A stretch of DNA of 39,626 nucleotides from an uncultured Trichormus sp. (lineage in GTDB: Bacteria; Cyanobacteriota; Cyanobacteriia; Cyanobacteriales; Nostocaceae), in contig CAKZGI010000095.1 of assembly GCA_936914905.1 (NCBI GenBank), positions 1 to 39,626 on the forward strand. The letters are read 5' to 3'. Shown here piece by piece: positions 28,164-37,279 of the stretch (position 1 is its first letter; every line of letters begins with the position of its first letter). Under the pieces are notes generated by a model. It was given only the letters and a program-made list of their open reading frames with translations. It did not search any database and had not been told where the DNA came from. The position numbers were made by a program, and so were the translations under genes.

Positions 28164-29426
28164 ATGATGAAGATTTATAATCATCACCTAGCATCCAAAA
28201 ATATTGATACCAGGTTTTTGCTCCCCTGTATACGAGGTAAAAGAAAAGGGTGGATGTTAATCACTGGGTTAGCAGCGGTGGTTCTGAGTGGCTGCTCTAA
28301 CCTGAATAGCAGAACCTTAGAATCCGAACAGAGCCTTTCTGAAGTCCAAAAAACTACTGCTCCCACTTCGGTAATTATGCCTCCTACCATCATCGCATCC
28401 TCCGGCGATCCTAACTTTGTTGTCGAAGTAGTACAAAAAGTGGGAGGTGCTGTTGTTCGCATTGATTCTGCCAGAACCGTTACATCTCAAGTACCAGATG
28501 AATTTTCGGATCCATTTTTCCGCAGATTTTTTGGTGACAGAATTCCCCAAGAAAGAGAAAGAGTAGAAAGGGGTAGCGGTTCTGGATTTATTATTAATTC
28601 CTCTGGGCAAATTTTGACTAATTCTCATGTCGTAGATGGCGCAGATCAAGTTACAGTTACACTCAAAGACGGACGGACTTTTGATGGTAAAGTCTTGGGA
28701 GAAGACCCGGTTACAGATGTAGCAGTAATTAAAATTAATGCTAATAATTTACCAATTTTAGCTCTAGGAAATTCCAATACCTTGCAACCAGGAGAAGCCG
28801 TAATTGCAATTGGTAATCCCTTGGGTTTAAACAATACTGTAACTTCGGGAATTCTTAGTGCTACAGACCGTTCTAGTAGTGCTATTGGTGCTAGTGATAA
28901 GCGGGTTGATTATTTACAAACAGATGCAGCAATTAATCCTGGAAACTCTGGTGGTCCACTGCTAAATGCTCGTGGTAAAGTGATAGGAATGAACACAGCT
29001 ATTATCCAAGGCGCTCAAGGTTTAGGCTTTGCAATTCCTATTAATACGGTGCAAAAAATTTCCCAAGAATTAATTAGCAAAGGTAGGGTGGATCATCCTT
29101 ATTTGGGTGTACAAATGGTGACGCTAACACCAGAACTCAAGGAAAAAATAATTCGTAGATCTGGTAATAGAGTAAATTTGGCTGCAGATCAAGGAGTTTT
29201 ATTAGTGAGAATTGTTTCTGAATCACCAGCCGCAATTGGTGGACTCAAACCAGGGGATGTGATAAAAACCATTAATAATCAACCTGTTAGCAAGGTCGAT
29301 GAAGTACAAAAACTAGTGGAAAATAGTCAGATTGGTACTCCTCTTAAAGTCCAAGTAGACCGTCAGGGGAGAACTGTTCAACTAACAGTCAGTCCTGCTC
29401 CTTTACCAGTGCGTTCTGAGAATTGA
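28164..29426 (+). CDS. HhoA/DegP-type serine protease, lipoprotein
   Basis: 420 residues of the S1C (HtrA) family, which degrades or refolds damaged proteins in the periplasm or lumen. The N-terminus has a basic stretch, a hydrophobic segment (WMLITGLAAVV) and a lipobox LSGC (Cys44), so it is probably lipid-anchored. The catalytic triad is His155 (TNSHVVDGA), Asp185 (DPVTDVAVIK) and Ser262 (NPGNSGGPLL). One PDZ domain follows (HPYLGVQM ... PAAIGGLKPGDVIKTINN). Cyanobacteria usually carry HhoA, HhoB and HtrA; the single PDZ is typical of all three, so no symbol is given. Met1 and Met2 are both possible starts. It is divergent from the dnaA relic and intact. Confidence 0.93.
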   Translation: MMKIYNHHLASKNIDTRFLLPCIRGKRKGWMLITGLAAVVLSGCSNLNSRTLESEQSLSEVQKTTAPTSVIMPPTIIASSGDPNFVVEVVQKVGGAVVRIDSARTVTSQVPDEFSDPFFRRFFGDRIPQERERVERGSGSGFIINSSGQILTNSHVVDGADQVTVTLKDGRTFDGKVLGEDPVTDVAVIKINANNLPILALGNSNTLQPGEAVIAIGNPLGLNNTVTSGILSATDRSSSAIGASDKRVDYLQTDAAINPGNSGGPLLNARGKVIGMNTAIIQGAQGLGFAIPINTVQKISQELISKGRVDHPYLGVQMVTLTPELKEKIIRRSGNRVNLAADQGVLLVRIVSESPAAIGGLKPGDVIKTINNQPVSKVDEVQKLVENSQIGTPLKVQVDRQGRTVQLTVSPAPLPVRSEN

Positions 29427-29484
29427 TTTCTTTGAATAATTGTTGAGTTAGCGTCAATTAATACTTACATAAATGGTGTTCCTC

Positions 29485-30018
29485 ATGAATGAATCAGTAC
29501 CAATTATTCAATTAGGCAATCCGATGTTAGTCCAAAAAGCAGCTTGGGTAGACAACATTCAAGATGAGCATATTCAGGAACTCATTGATGATTTAATATT
29601 TACTATTTCTCAAGCTAACAGTGTGGGAATTGCTGCACCTCAAGTGGCAGAATCTCATCGTTTATTTATTGTTGCTTCCCGTCCTAATCCCAGATATCCC
29701 GATGCACCAGAAATGAAACCAACACCAATGATTAATCCAAAAATTATTGCTTATTCAACTGAAGTTATCAAAGGTTGGGAAGGTTGCTTAAGTGTGCCGG
29801 GAATTAGGGGGTTAGTTCCTAGATATCAGAAAATTGAAATTGAGTATAATGACCGAAATGGGAATACACAAAAACAAGAGTTAACAGATTTTATTGCTCG
29901 AATTTTTCAACATGAGTATGATCATTTGGAAGGAAAGATATTTTTAGATAGGGTAGAATCTACTGAAGAACTAATGACTGACGCCGAATATCAACAACGG
30001 GTACTTAACAATACTTAA
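29485..30018 (+). CDS. def: Peptide deformylase
   Basis: Removes the formyl group from the N-terminal Met of new proteins, using a bound metal. Numbered from the upstream ATG 29473, the three family motifs are GIAAPQ (52-57), EGCLS with metal ligand Cys105, and HEYDHLEG with metal ligands His147 and His151 and catalytic Glu148. I chose ATG 29485 (MNESVPIIQLGNP) because it gives the compact N-terminus of the family; ATG 29473 adds four residues. Neither start has a strong ribosome binding site. A hairpin at 30057-30090 ends the transcript. Confidence 0.94.
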   Translation: MNESVPIIQLGNPMLVQKAAWVDNIQDEHIQELIDDLIFTISQANSVGIAAPQVAESHRLFIVASRPNPRYPDAPEMKPTPMINPKIIAYSTEVIKGWEGCLSVPGIRGLVPRYQKIEIEYNDRNGNTQKQELTDFIARIFQHEYDHLEGKIFLDRVESTEELMTDAEYQQRVLNNT

Positions 30019-30056
30019 ACCAAAATAGCTCTCAAGATTGAGGCTTAACACCAAAG

Positions 30057-30090
30057 CTAGAAGTTATATTTAACTTGAATTAACTTCTAG
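30057..30090 (+). terminator. Intrinsic terminator after def
   Basis: CTAGAAGTTA (30057-30066) pairs perfectly with TAACTTCTAG (30081-30090), followed by TTTTGTG. It separates def from the HMA2 gene cluster. Confidence 0.6.
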
Positions 30091-30113
30091 TTTTGTGTAC
30101 CTATTTTAGATAA

Positions 30114-30749
30114 ATGAATACTGGTAAAAAAGATGCCTTTGGGGAATGGAAATCTCTGGATTTTTGGAAAAAGCAATCTCTTGATTTAATTCCCTTGCTG
30201 ACAGGGTTAGCCGTCACAGGGAGAATCGGAATACATGGTTTAGCCGCAATTCCAGTTTACATCCTAATGGCAGATGCTACGCGCAGGGTGATTAACTCTT
30301 TAGAACCGGAATTTTTGTCAGCAGAAAAAATTAAACCTATCCCAGATATAGATAAAAAATATAATACTCAAATTGCTTATAATGTAGTCCATACAATTCC
30401 AGGAAGGATTCGATTTTATGTGCCCCTAATTGCTCAAGATTCTGCCTATAAACAGAGGTTAGAAACTTTACTAAAGGCCCATAATCAAATTACTCATGTG
30501 CGTGTTAATAGCCGTGCTTCATCAATAGTGATCGCATACCAATCTCCGGAAATTAGCATATTCCATTGGCTGGAAATCATGGAGTTAGCTTTACAAAAAA
30601 ATCCATCTATATATCCTCCTATTTCAGAAATAGGTATAACAGAGACTAATAATTTAGAATTTTCCCCAAAAACTTCCAATTTATGGACTAGTTTAAAACC
30701 TGCATCACTGTCTTATTCCCTAAATTTAATGGCAAATCTACCTTTATAA
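30114..30749 (+). CDS. HMA2-domain membrane-associated protein
   Basis: 211 residues. The N-terminal third holds a hydrophobic stretch (LIPLLTGLAVTGRIG and LAAIPVYILMA). The middle, about residues 90-165, is a ferredoxin-like fold of the HMA2 type: VVHTIPGRIRFYVP, a helix, ITHVRVNSRASSIVIAY. The metal-binding CxxC of true HMA domains is absent and is replaced by the PGRxR loop, so metal binding as in CopZ is unlikely. The C-terminal 45 residues are low-complexity and perhaps disordered. It is the first of three related plus-strand genes (HMA2, DUF5132, HMA2). Domain naming is from memory of family patterns; function is unknown. Confidence 0.72.
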   Translation: MNTGKKDAFGEWKSLDFWKKQSLDLIPLLTGLAVTGRIGIHGLAAIPVYILMADATRRVINSLEPEFLSAEKIKPIPDIDKKYNTQIAYNVVHTIPGRIRFYVPLIAQDSAYKQRLETLLKAHNQITHVRVNSRASSIVIAYQSPEISIFHWLEIMELALQKNPSIYPPISEIGITETNNLEFSPKTSNLWTSLKPASLSYSLNLMANLPL

Positions 30750-30987
30750 TGAAGAGCTCAAGCAGTGTTAAGGAATACATAAATTAAATCGAATTCCTAT
30801 ACAGAATATCGCAGATAAATGAGGTACAGAATCTAAATTGAAACCAAGACAGCAAGAGAGTTTTACTCCTAACTCCTCCTGTACATCTCAAAACATCTAC
30901 CAACAGCTAGATGATATAACAATAAAAATTAGAGTAAGATAAAAAGCTTATGTGACCTTCTCCAATTTATTGGAGGTTGATTTAATT

Positions 30988-31281
30988 ATGGCAAAAATTA
31001 CTGATTTCATAGAAGATGCCGGCGCACCTGGAATTATAGCTGGGATAGGCGCAGTTTTATTAGCTCCTGTGGTAATCCCTGTTGTCGCAGGAATTGGTAA
31101 ACCGATAGCTAAATCAATCATCAAAAACGGACTTGTTGCTTATGAAAAAAGCAAGGGAGCCTTTGCTGAATTGGGTGAAACTTGGGAAGATATTGTAGCT
31201 GAAGCTAGAGCCGAAATAGCTGAAGAACAAAACACACCAGCATTTGAAGCTGCTGAAAGTCAATCTGGTAATGGTGCATAA
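30988..31281 (+). CDS. DUF5132 protein
   Basis: 97 residues from ATG 30988, preceded by TGGAGG at 30971-30976, a strong ribosome binding site that fixes the start. A short N-terminal segment (MAKITDFIEDAGAPG) is followed by a glycine-, alanine- and valine-rich hydrophobic helix (IIAGIGAVLLAPVVIPVVAG). Then comes KPIAKSIIKNGLVAYEKSK and an acidic helical tail (WEDIVAEARAEIAEE). This is the DUF5132 pattern. It is likely a small membrane-associated protein with a cytoplasmic amphipathic tail. It lies between two HMA2 genes, an arrangement I associate with other Nostocales genomes. A MITE begins 4 bp after its stop codon. Confidence 0.75.
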   Translation: MAKITDFIEDAGAPGIIAGIGAVLLAPVVIPVVAGIGKPIAKSIIKNGLVAYEKSKGAFAELGETWEDIVAEARAEIAEEQNTPAFEAAESQSGNGA

Positions 31282-31284
31282 AAT

Positions 31285-31415
31285 GTAAGAATTCAGGAGT
31301 CAGGAGTCAGGAGTCAGGAATCAGAATATTTGAGAAATTGGTTAATTATCAAATAGGTATTTTTGGCCTTAGCCTGAAAAAGCTGACTGCTGATGACTGA
31401 TAGCGGAATGCTTAC
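31285..31415. mobile_element. MITE family A, copy 2 (131 bp)
   Basis: Starts GTAAGAATTCAGG and ends GGAATGCTTAC, with four CAGGAGT heptamers against two in copy 1. The interior matches copy 1 at 853-992 over about 110 bp with few differences but lacks its 20-bp insert. It separates the DUF5132 gene from the second HMA2 gene and probably interrupts what was one operon. Confidence 0.7.
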
Positions 31416-31615
31416 CCTAAAATAGGGTTATATAGCAGGTGACAGGTAACAAGTGACACGTTTGAAAGTCTCTTTGTATGTACCTTATCTGTTGTTATAA
31501 CTGGCAATTTGGGTTATGTGGGGGTTTAGCATTGAGCTTTATCCCTACTCAATAAATATTGCCTTCCAGTCCGTTTTAATTATCATTTAAATTTCTAATA
31601 TTCAAGGTTTCAATT

Positions 31616-32152
31616 ATGCGACAGATTACGGAAAGAACAAGTCTAAATACATCTTTTAATCCTATAGCCACAAAAATTATCAGTGATACCCCAGGAAGGC
31701 TAAGATTAAGAATTGCTCCTGGAAATCGCCAAGCTGAGAAAATACAACATATCGCCAATTTTTTAACCGCACAACCTCACATTACTCAAGTCAGAACTAA
31801 TATCCATCACGGTAGTATTCTCATCAATCATGATGGTCATACTGGCACTGTAGAAGAAATTTCAGCTACACTGCGTGATATAGGGATAATTTTCGCAGCT
31901 ATTTTCCAAGGGAAAAGTGAAGCAGCAACAAGTATATCTAATGTAGTAATTGACTTGAACCAACGGGTTGAACGTGCTACAGATAGTGCTGTGGATTTAC
32001 GTTTCCTGTTTCCCTGTGGACTCAGTATCCTAGCTATGAGACAATTGATTGTTAAAGGTCTGCAATTGGAAGTAATTCCTTGGTATGTTTTAGCTTGGTA
32101 TGCTTTTGATAGTTTTCTGAAACTGAATAATGTTGTAGCAGGTCATAGGTGA
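31616..32152 (+). CDS. HMA2-domain protein with C-terminal membrane segments
   Basis: 178 residues. An N-terminal HMA2-like domain at about residues 20-90 reads IISDTPGRLRLRIAP, then ITQVRTNIHHGSILINHD; again there is no CxxC. A linker helix (NVVIDLNQRVERATDSAVD) leads to a hydrophobic C-terminal part, LRFLFPCGLSILAMRQLIV and WYVLAWYAFDSFLKL, likely two membrane helices. The TPGRxRLR loop matches the PGRIRF loop of the protein at 30114, so the two may interact. The last residues (AGHR) run into TAGGTGA repeats. The gap from the DUF5132 gene (334 bp) is mostly mobile element and repeats. Function is unknown. Confidence 0.75.
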   Translation: MRQITERTSLNTSFNPIATKIISDTPGRLRLRIAPGNRQAEKIQHIANFLTAQPHITQVRTNIHHGSILINHDGHTGTVEEISATLRDIGIIFAAIFQGKSEAATSISNVVIDLNQRVERATDSAVDLRFLFPCGLSILAMRQLIVKGLQLEVIPWYVLAWYAFDSFLKLNNVVAGHR

Positions 32153-32330
32153 TAGGTGACAGAAAGCACGAGGCAAAAGGTAAAAGGCAAGAGTCAAGAA
32201 TTTCACATTTTGTTGGCGTAGCTAATTTTGAATTTTGAATTAATTCCCTGTTTCTCTCATAAGCAAAAATGCGGAAATTTGGTGCTGTGAGCGTTTATCA
32301 TCAGTTTTACAACCTTTGCAAACATAAATC

Positions 32331-33425
32331 ATGAAAAAGCTGATTAATCAACCACAAGACTTTGTCAAGGAAAGTCTAGCAGGAATGGCTGTGGCTCATG
32401 CTGATTTAATTAAGGTAAATTATGAGCCTACTTTTGTCTATCGAACTGATGCACCTGTACAGGGAAAGGTAGCAATTATTTCTGGTGGTGGAAGTGGTCA
32501 TGAACCTATGCATGTGGGTTTTGTCGGGATGGGAATGCTTCATGCTGCTTGTCCTGGTGAAGTTTTTACTTCACCTACTCCTGACCAAATGTTAGCTGCA
32601 GCACAGCAGGTAGATGGTGGTGCTGGTATTCTTTATATCGTTAAAAATTATAGTGGCGATTTGATGAATTTTGAAATGGCGACGGAGTTAGCCAGAAGTG
32701 AAGGTATCCGCACCTTAAATATTATTATTGATGATGATGTGGCGGTGAAAGATAGTTTGTACACCCAAGGAAGAAGAGGTGTAGGAACAACGGTGCTGGC
32801 GGAAAAAATTTGTGGAGCGGCTGCGGAACAGGGTTATGATTTGCAGCAGTTAGCAAATTTGTGTAGAAAGGTAAATCTGCATGGACGCAGTCTAGGTGTG
32901 GCTTTGAGTTCTTGTACAGTCCCGGCAAAGGGTACGCCGACTTTTGCTTTGGGGGATAATGAGATAGAATTGGGAATTGGTATTCATGGAGAACCAGGAA
33001 GAGAAAGGGTTTCTATGAAATCAGGGGATGAGATTACAGAGATTTTAGTACGTTGGCTTTGCCCGTCGCAGGCATCACTCATTGATAATATTGACTATAG
33101 TCGCACACTGCGAGAGTGGGATGAAGCTCAAGAGGGATGGGTTGATGTGGAACTGTTAAATAAACCCCTGCAAAAAGGCGATCGCATCTTAGCTTACGTT
33201 AACAGTATGGGAGGTACTCCCGTTTCTGAATTGTATCTTGTCTACCGCAAACTAGCAGAAATCTGTGAACAGGAAGGACTGCAAATAGTGCGAAATCTAA
33301 TTGGACCCTACATGACATCATTAGAAATGCAAGGTTACTCCATCACACTGCTGAAGTTAGATGACGAGACACTGCGGTTATGGGATGCACCAGTAAAAAC
33401 AGCAAGTTTACGCTGGGGAGTATGA
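32331..33425 (+). CDS. dhaK: Dihydroxyacetone kinase, substrate-binding subunit DhaK
   Basis: 364 residues. Binds dihydroxyacetone covalently through a hemiaminal with His219 in GIGIHGEPG. The family start [19 protein letters not shown], the [10 protein letters not shown] loop (residues 50-58) and [12 protein letters not shown] are all present. Its stop overlaps the dhaL region by spacing: dhaL starts 1 bp after the dhaK stop, so the two subunits are co-translated. The length is slightly above the bacterial DhaK average. The product, dihydroxyacetone phosphate, enters glycolysis and the Calvin cycle. Confidence 0.95.
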   Translation: MKKLINQPQDFVKESLAGMAVAHADLIKVNYEPTFVYRTDAPVQGKVAIISGGGSGHEPMHVGFVGMGMLHAACPGEVFTSPTPDQMLAAAQQVDGGAGILYIVKNYSGDLMNFEMATELARSEGIRTLNIIIDDDVAVKDSLYTQGRRGVGTTVLAEKICGAAAEQGYDLQQLANLCRKVNLHGRSLGVALSSCTVPAKGTPTFALGDNEIELGIGIHGEPGRERVSMKSGDEITEILVRWLCPSQASLIDNIDYSRTLREWDEAQEGWVDVELLNKPLQKGDRILAYVNSMGGTPVSELYLVYRKLAEICEQEGLQIVRNLIGPYMTSLEMQGYSITLLKLDDETLRLWDAPVKTASLRWGV

Positions 33426-33426
33426 A

Positions 33427-34077
33427 ATGGTTACTCAGGTGCAGATAATTCAATGGATACAAGTATTTGCTTCTGTCATTGAACATCACAAGGAAGAGTT
33501 GACAGAATTAGATGCAGCCATAGGTGATGCTGATCATGGTATCAATATGGACAGAGGTTTTAAAAAGGTCAGCAATCTGCTACCTAGTTTTGTTGATAAA
33601 GACATCAGCACCATTTTCAAAACCGTCAGCATGACTTTGATTTCCAGTGTTGGTGGTGCTAGTGGTCCTTTGTATGGAACTTGGTTTTTAAGAGCTAGTT
33701 CCGGAACGGCTGGTAAAAAGGAATTAACTGAAGAAGATATGCTGAAGTTTCTCCAATCTGGTTTAGATGGTGTAATTGAACGTGGTAAGGCACAGTTGGG
33801 AGATAAGACAATGTTAGATGTGTTGTCTCCAGCTGTGGTGGCTTTTGAGCAAGCTGTCAACGAAGGTATGGGAACGGTGGAAGCTTTGCGGGTAGCGGTT
33901 TCGGCTGCTGAACAAGGTTTACAGGAAACCATACCCATGGTAGCAAAAAAGGGAAGAGCTAGTTATTTAGGCGATCGGAGTGTGGGACATCAAGATCCAG
34001 GGGGTACCTCTGCATATTTTATGTTGCGAAGTTTATTAAAGGTGGTAGACAGTCAGAAAAAAGGGGGTAGGGGGTAA
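33427..34077 (+). CDS. dhaL: Dihydroxyacetone kinase, ADP/ATP-binding subunit DhaL
   Basis: 216 residues. The Mg-binding aspartates sit in LDAAIGDADHGINMDRGF, and the nucleotide cap uses SSVGGASGPLYGTWFLRA. GDKTMLDVLSPA and LGDRSVGHQDPGGTSA complete the family pattern. In PTS-driven systems DhaL keeps a bound ADP that is rephosphorylated by DhaM; in ATP-dependent kinases DhaK and DhaL are fused and exchange ATP freely. Here the two are separate and no dhaM follows, which leaves the phosphoryl donor open. A run of G-rich and TTGCCTG repeats separates it from the convergent R3H gene. Confidence 0.94.
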   Translation: MVTQVQIIQWIQVFASVIEHHKEELTELDAAIGDADHGINMDRGFKKVSNLLPSFVDKDISTIFKTVSMTLISSVGGASGPLYGTWFLRASSGTAGKKELTEEDMLKFLQSGLDGVIERGKAQLGDKTMLDVLSPAVVAFEQAVNEGMGTVEALRVAVSAAEQGLQETIPMVAKKGRASYLGDRSVGHQDPGGTSAYFMLRSLLKVVDSQKKGGRG

Positions 34078-34120
34078 GGTGTGGGGAGCCAGGGGAGGCA
34101 GGGGGAGAATAACCTATTAC

Positions 34121-34155
34121 TTCCTGCCTGTTGCCTGTTGCCTTTTGCCTTTTCC
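34121..34155. repeat. TTGCCTG / TTGCCTT heptamer array
   Basis: Successive CTGCCTG, TTGCCTG, TTGCCTT, TTGCCTT units lie between the convergent dhaL and R3H genes. STRR type. Confidence 0.6.
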
Positions 34156-34183
34156 CACTTAATAACTGATAACCGACCCAGAG

Positions 34184-35920
34184 TTACGCCGGATAAATTC
34201 TTAACCGCCGGTTTGGTTCTTCCCCAAAACTATTGGACTTGAGCCGATAATGTTCTACCAACTCATGCTGCATTTTTCTTACTTGCGGAGAACGGGGTAA
34301 TAACTCCACAGGTTGACCTTTAGGAATGACAATTTGCTCAACTGCAAGTCTGGCTTCTTCCAAAGCGTCTATTTCATCATCACTCCCACTATGCAGTAAT
34401 AGTTGTAATTCTCGGTCATCGCCGATTTCTGGATCATCAATATTCAGCAACCGCCGCAAACCGCGAGTAATTTGGGGTATGGTGCTGGACTTAATCACAT
34501 GAATTGGTACATGACGAGCCTTGGCCATTTGCCTTAATTTAGCGTGGTTTTTGACGTGCGATCGCAATGCTAAAATTGCATCAGCACTATCTATGTTTTT
34601 TGTCAATACCACAGGCAAAGTTAACAGACTAATTACCTGTTCCAGTTGGTGACGACTCACCCCATAGGGATAAATATGCAAAGGCAAATCTTCCCCGTTT
34701 GGACCGGCTGATTTAGTATGACTAAAATCAATACTTTCAGAATAGTTGAAAGATTCATCTAGCAAGCGGTCAAACTCACTGCGTCCTGTCACCCGTTCCC
34801 GTTCTAGAGATAAAGCTGGTAGAGCCACCATCTGACCAGAACTACGCCAGCCATTAACCTGCTTCACAGCGGGAAAAGATTCTTCCTCACTAGCTAAGTT
34901 ACCTCCACGACCCTGAACCACAGATAATTGTCTGGTAATCGCCACTTTGCCATTTTCATCCACACTTCGTGTTTGTGGGTTAGCTTGACGACCTCTTAAC
35001 AGAGTATCCACTGTATCAGCTACGCTTTCATGCACTACCCAGCGTTGCCGTTCCATCATTTCCACAGCAATCTCAAAGGTAGGTGGAGCTTTACGTTCCA
35101 AGACGGTCTTTTGTGAACCGCGTCGTCTCGCTTCGTCATCTCCCAGCGTCACTGCCTGAATACCCCCCACCAAATCAGACAGCGTGGGATTTTTGATCAG
35201 GTTTTCAATTTGGTTTCCGTGAGCAGTACCAACTAATTGTACACCTCTCTCTGCAATTGTACGGGCTGCTAAAGCTTCTAATTCTGTGCCGATTTCATCA
35301 ATGACAATCACCTCCGGCATGTGGTTTTCCACTGCCTCAATCATCACTTGATGTTGTAATTCCGGCTTTGCTACTTGCATCCGGCGAGCGCGGCCAATGG
35401 CAGGGTGAGCTATATCACCATCACCAGCGATTTCATTAGAAGTGTCAATGATTACCACTCGTTTATTTAAATCATCTGCCAATACACGGGCAATTTCCCG
35501 TAAAGCGGTGGTTTTACCCACACCAGGACGACCTAACATGAGAATGGATTTGCCGGTTTCTACCAAATCGCGGATCATGCCAATTGTGCCAAATACCGCC
35601 CGGCCGACACGACAAGTTAAACCAATAATTTTGCCTGTGCGGTTACGGATAGCACTGATACGATGTAAAGTTTGCTCAATTCCTGCCCGATTATCTCCAC
35701 CAAAGGTTCCGACTCGTTGAATGCAATCATCTATTTGTGCTTGAGTGACGGGGGTTTCGCTCAGATACTCAGCTGCATGGGGAAACCGAGCTTCTGAGCG
35801 ACGACCTAAGTCCAAGACCACTTCCACTAGATAATCTCTTTTGGGATGATTTTCTAGTTCTTGCCGCAGGTCTTGGGGCAAAATGTCCAGTAACTTTTGG
35901 AGATCGTCTGTAATCGTCAT
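34184..35920 (-). CDS. R3H-domain AAA ATPase (Ycf45 / SpoIIIAA-like)
   Basis: 578 residues from ATG 35920 (MTITDDLQKLLDILP); a TTG 42 bp upstream is less likely. The ATPase part has Walker A GRPGVGKTT and Walker B VIVIDEIG, with GTAHGNQIENL after it, as in SpoIIIAA/secretion-type ATPases. A linker with no clear fold follows, then a DNA/RNA-binding-like segment (ADAILALRSHVKNHAKLRQMA). The C-terminal R3H domain has the HELVEHYRL segment and ends NRRLRIYPA. The plastid counterpart is Ycf45. The role is unknown; single-stranded nucleic acid binding is inferred from R3H. A HIP1 site lies at 34558. It is 59 bp downstream of ldpA on the same strand, so an operon is likely. Confidence 0.88.
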   Translation of the reverse strand: MTITDDLQKLLDILPQDLRQELENHPKRDYLVEVVLDLGRRSEARFPHAAEYLSETPVTQAQIDDCIQRVGTFGGDNRAGIEQTLHRISAIRNRTGKIIGLTCRVGRAVFGTIGMIRDLVETGKSILMLGRPGVGKTTALREIARVLADDLNKRVVIIDTSNEIAGDGDIAHPAIGRARRMQVAKPELQHQVMIEAVENHMPEVIVIDEIGTELEALAARTIAERGVQLVGTAHGNQIENLIKNPTLSDLVGGIQAVTLGDDEARRRGSQKTVLERKAPPTFEIAVEMMERQRWVVHESVADTVDTLLRGRQANPQTRSVDENGKVAITRQLSVVQGRGGNLASEEESFPAVKQVNGWRSSGQMVALPALSLERERVTGRSEFDRLLDESFNYSESIDFSHTKSAGPNGEDLPLHIYPYGVSRHQLEQVISLLTLPVVLTKNIDSADAILALRSHVKNHAKLRQMAKARHVPIHVIKSSTIPQITRGLRRLLNIDDPEIGDDRELQLLLHSGSDDEIDALEEARLAVEQIVIPKGQPVELLPRSPQVRKMQHELVEHYRLKSNSFGEEPNRRLRIYPA

Positions 35921-35979
35921 GCTTTCTATGGTGAGAGATGGTGACGTTGTGAGAGATAACAAATGAGCAATGAACGCTC

Positions 35980-37164
35980 TTACTGTGACTTAATCTGGGA
36001 AACGAGAGAATGAGCAAGTTTCACAGCTTGCCATAGTAGTTCCGGTTCATCTTCGAGCCGTAGATTTGCTTTGACACTGGTGGTAATCACCTCCTTATTT
36101 TCTAACTGTTCAAGAATCGGTGACAGCAATACACGGGCATAGCTACCGTAAGCAACACCGGATATAAAGGCAGGCGACTGGCGTTGCAGAGCAGAGGTAT
36201 TTTCCCCCTTGCCAGCTGCTCCCTGTCGGCTACTCCCTGCCCACTGCTCCCTACCCCCCGCTCCATGCTCCCCTGCCTCTTTCAGCAATCCAATGGACTT
36301 TAATTTAGGAACAGTGTAGCTATTAGTACCCCCTGCTAACTGCACATATCCTGGTAGATTTGCCGCCAAAACTTTTTGCCCTAGTTTCACTGCTGCTATA
36401 GTAGTGCCATCGCCGATATCACCACTCATAGAGCGCCCGTCTGTTTGCCAAATTAGAATTTGGGGATGGGGGATGATCAGGTCATAAATTGCTTGGAGAT
36501 AATCAATCAGCCCTTCACCATCGTTACAGCTGATAGCTATTAACTTTAATTTATCTGCCCAAGGAGCGATCGCTACCCACAAACGCTGGAATTCTGCCAA
36601 ACGCCCTACTTTTGTATGAATTTCTATGGCATCTATTCCCGTTGACATGATCAATGGTGCTATCGCTTCCGGAGTTGATATATAAGATGCTGTATTTATC
36701 AGCTTATAAGGACAAACTGGAATGCAACGACCACAACCATAACATTTTTCGGCAATAATTCCTGAAAAGCTATCTTTTATATTGTTAAACACAATGGCTT
36801 GTGTTGGACAAATTTTTTCACAGGGTCTAGGGCAATCTACGGGACAACTACTAGCATTAAATTCTGCTTTTCTAAAGTGCGGATCTTCTCCGTCGTTGAG
36901 GCTGACCATGAGTAAAGGCAAATCACCTTTAAAACCAAAGCCTTGCTTTTGAGCTTCCCTAGCCAGATCCTTAGCTGCTTGTAAACCTGCTCGAGTAGCT
37001 ACAACTACCGCCGGATCAGCTGCCACGTCTATGCAGTCAGCACCCGCCAAAGTGTAGGCTAAGGTTAAAGTTCTAACCGCAGGTAGATGTTGGAAACTGG
37101 CTCCACAAATCAACTTGAACCAGTGACCTTGTTTTAAGGATTGTAAAGCTAACAGATTAGTCAC
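35980..37164 (-). CDS. ldpA: LdpA, iron-sulfur protein linking redox state to the circadian clock
   Basis: 394 residues. Two 4Fe-4S motifs are seen: CPVDCPRPCEKICP (Cys107, 111, 115, 119) and CYGCGRCIPVCP (Cys141, 144, 147, 151). The flanking domains match cyanobacterial LdpA (light-dependent period), which in Synechococcus senses redox state and interacts with CikA to set clock period. Residues about 297-326 (GEHGAGGREQ ... GKGENTSA) are a low-complexity insert encoded by CTCCCTGC-type repeats at 36199-36290. The reading frame stays open through it, so the gene is probably still functional. This insert explains why the protein is longer than the roughly 350 residues of Synechococcus LdpA. 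A HIP1 site lies at 36566. Confidence 0.9.
   Translation of the reverse strand: MTNLLALQSLKQGHWFKLICGASFQHLPAVRTLTLAYTLAGADCIDVAADPAVVVATRAGLQAAKDLAREAQKQGFGFKGDLPLLMVSLNDGEDPHFRKAEFNASSCPVDCPRPCEKICPTQAIVFNNIKDSFSGIIAEKCYGCGRCIPVCPYKLINTASYISTPEAIAPLIMSTGIDAIEIHTKVGRLAEFQRLWVAIAPWADKLKLIAISCNDGEGLIDYLQAIYDLIIPHPQILIWQTDGRSMSGDIGDGTTIAAVKLGQKVLAANLPGYVQLAGGTNSYTVPKLKSIGLLKEAGEHGAGGREQWAGSSRQGAAGKGENTSALQRQSPAFISGVAYGSYARVLLSPILEQLENKEVITTSVKANLRLEDEPELLWQAVKLAHSLVSQIKSQ
36199..36290. repeat. In-frame STRR insertion within ldpA
   Basis: Repeats of GCTCCCTGTCGGC, TACTCCCTGCC, CACTGCTCCCTACC and GCTCCATGCTCCCC lie inside the coding region. The block is a multiple of 3 and adds about 30 Gly/Ala/Arg/Gln-rich residues. 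Confidence 0.65.
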
Positions 37165-37279
37165 ACTTTTATTATGCGTTTATCACTATCAAAATTGCAG
37201 CCTGTAATTGGGAAAAAATATAAATTTCAGTATTCACCTTTTCCCCTTCCCCCCTCTTCTCACTACACCCTAAACCCTC

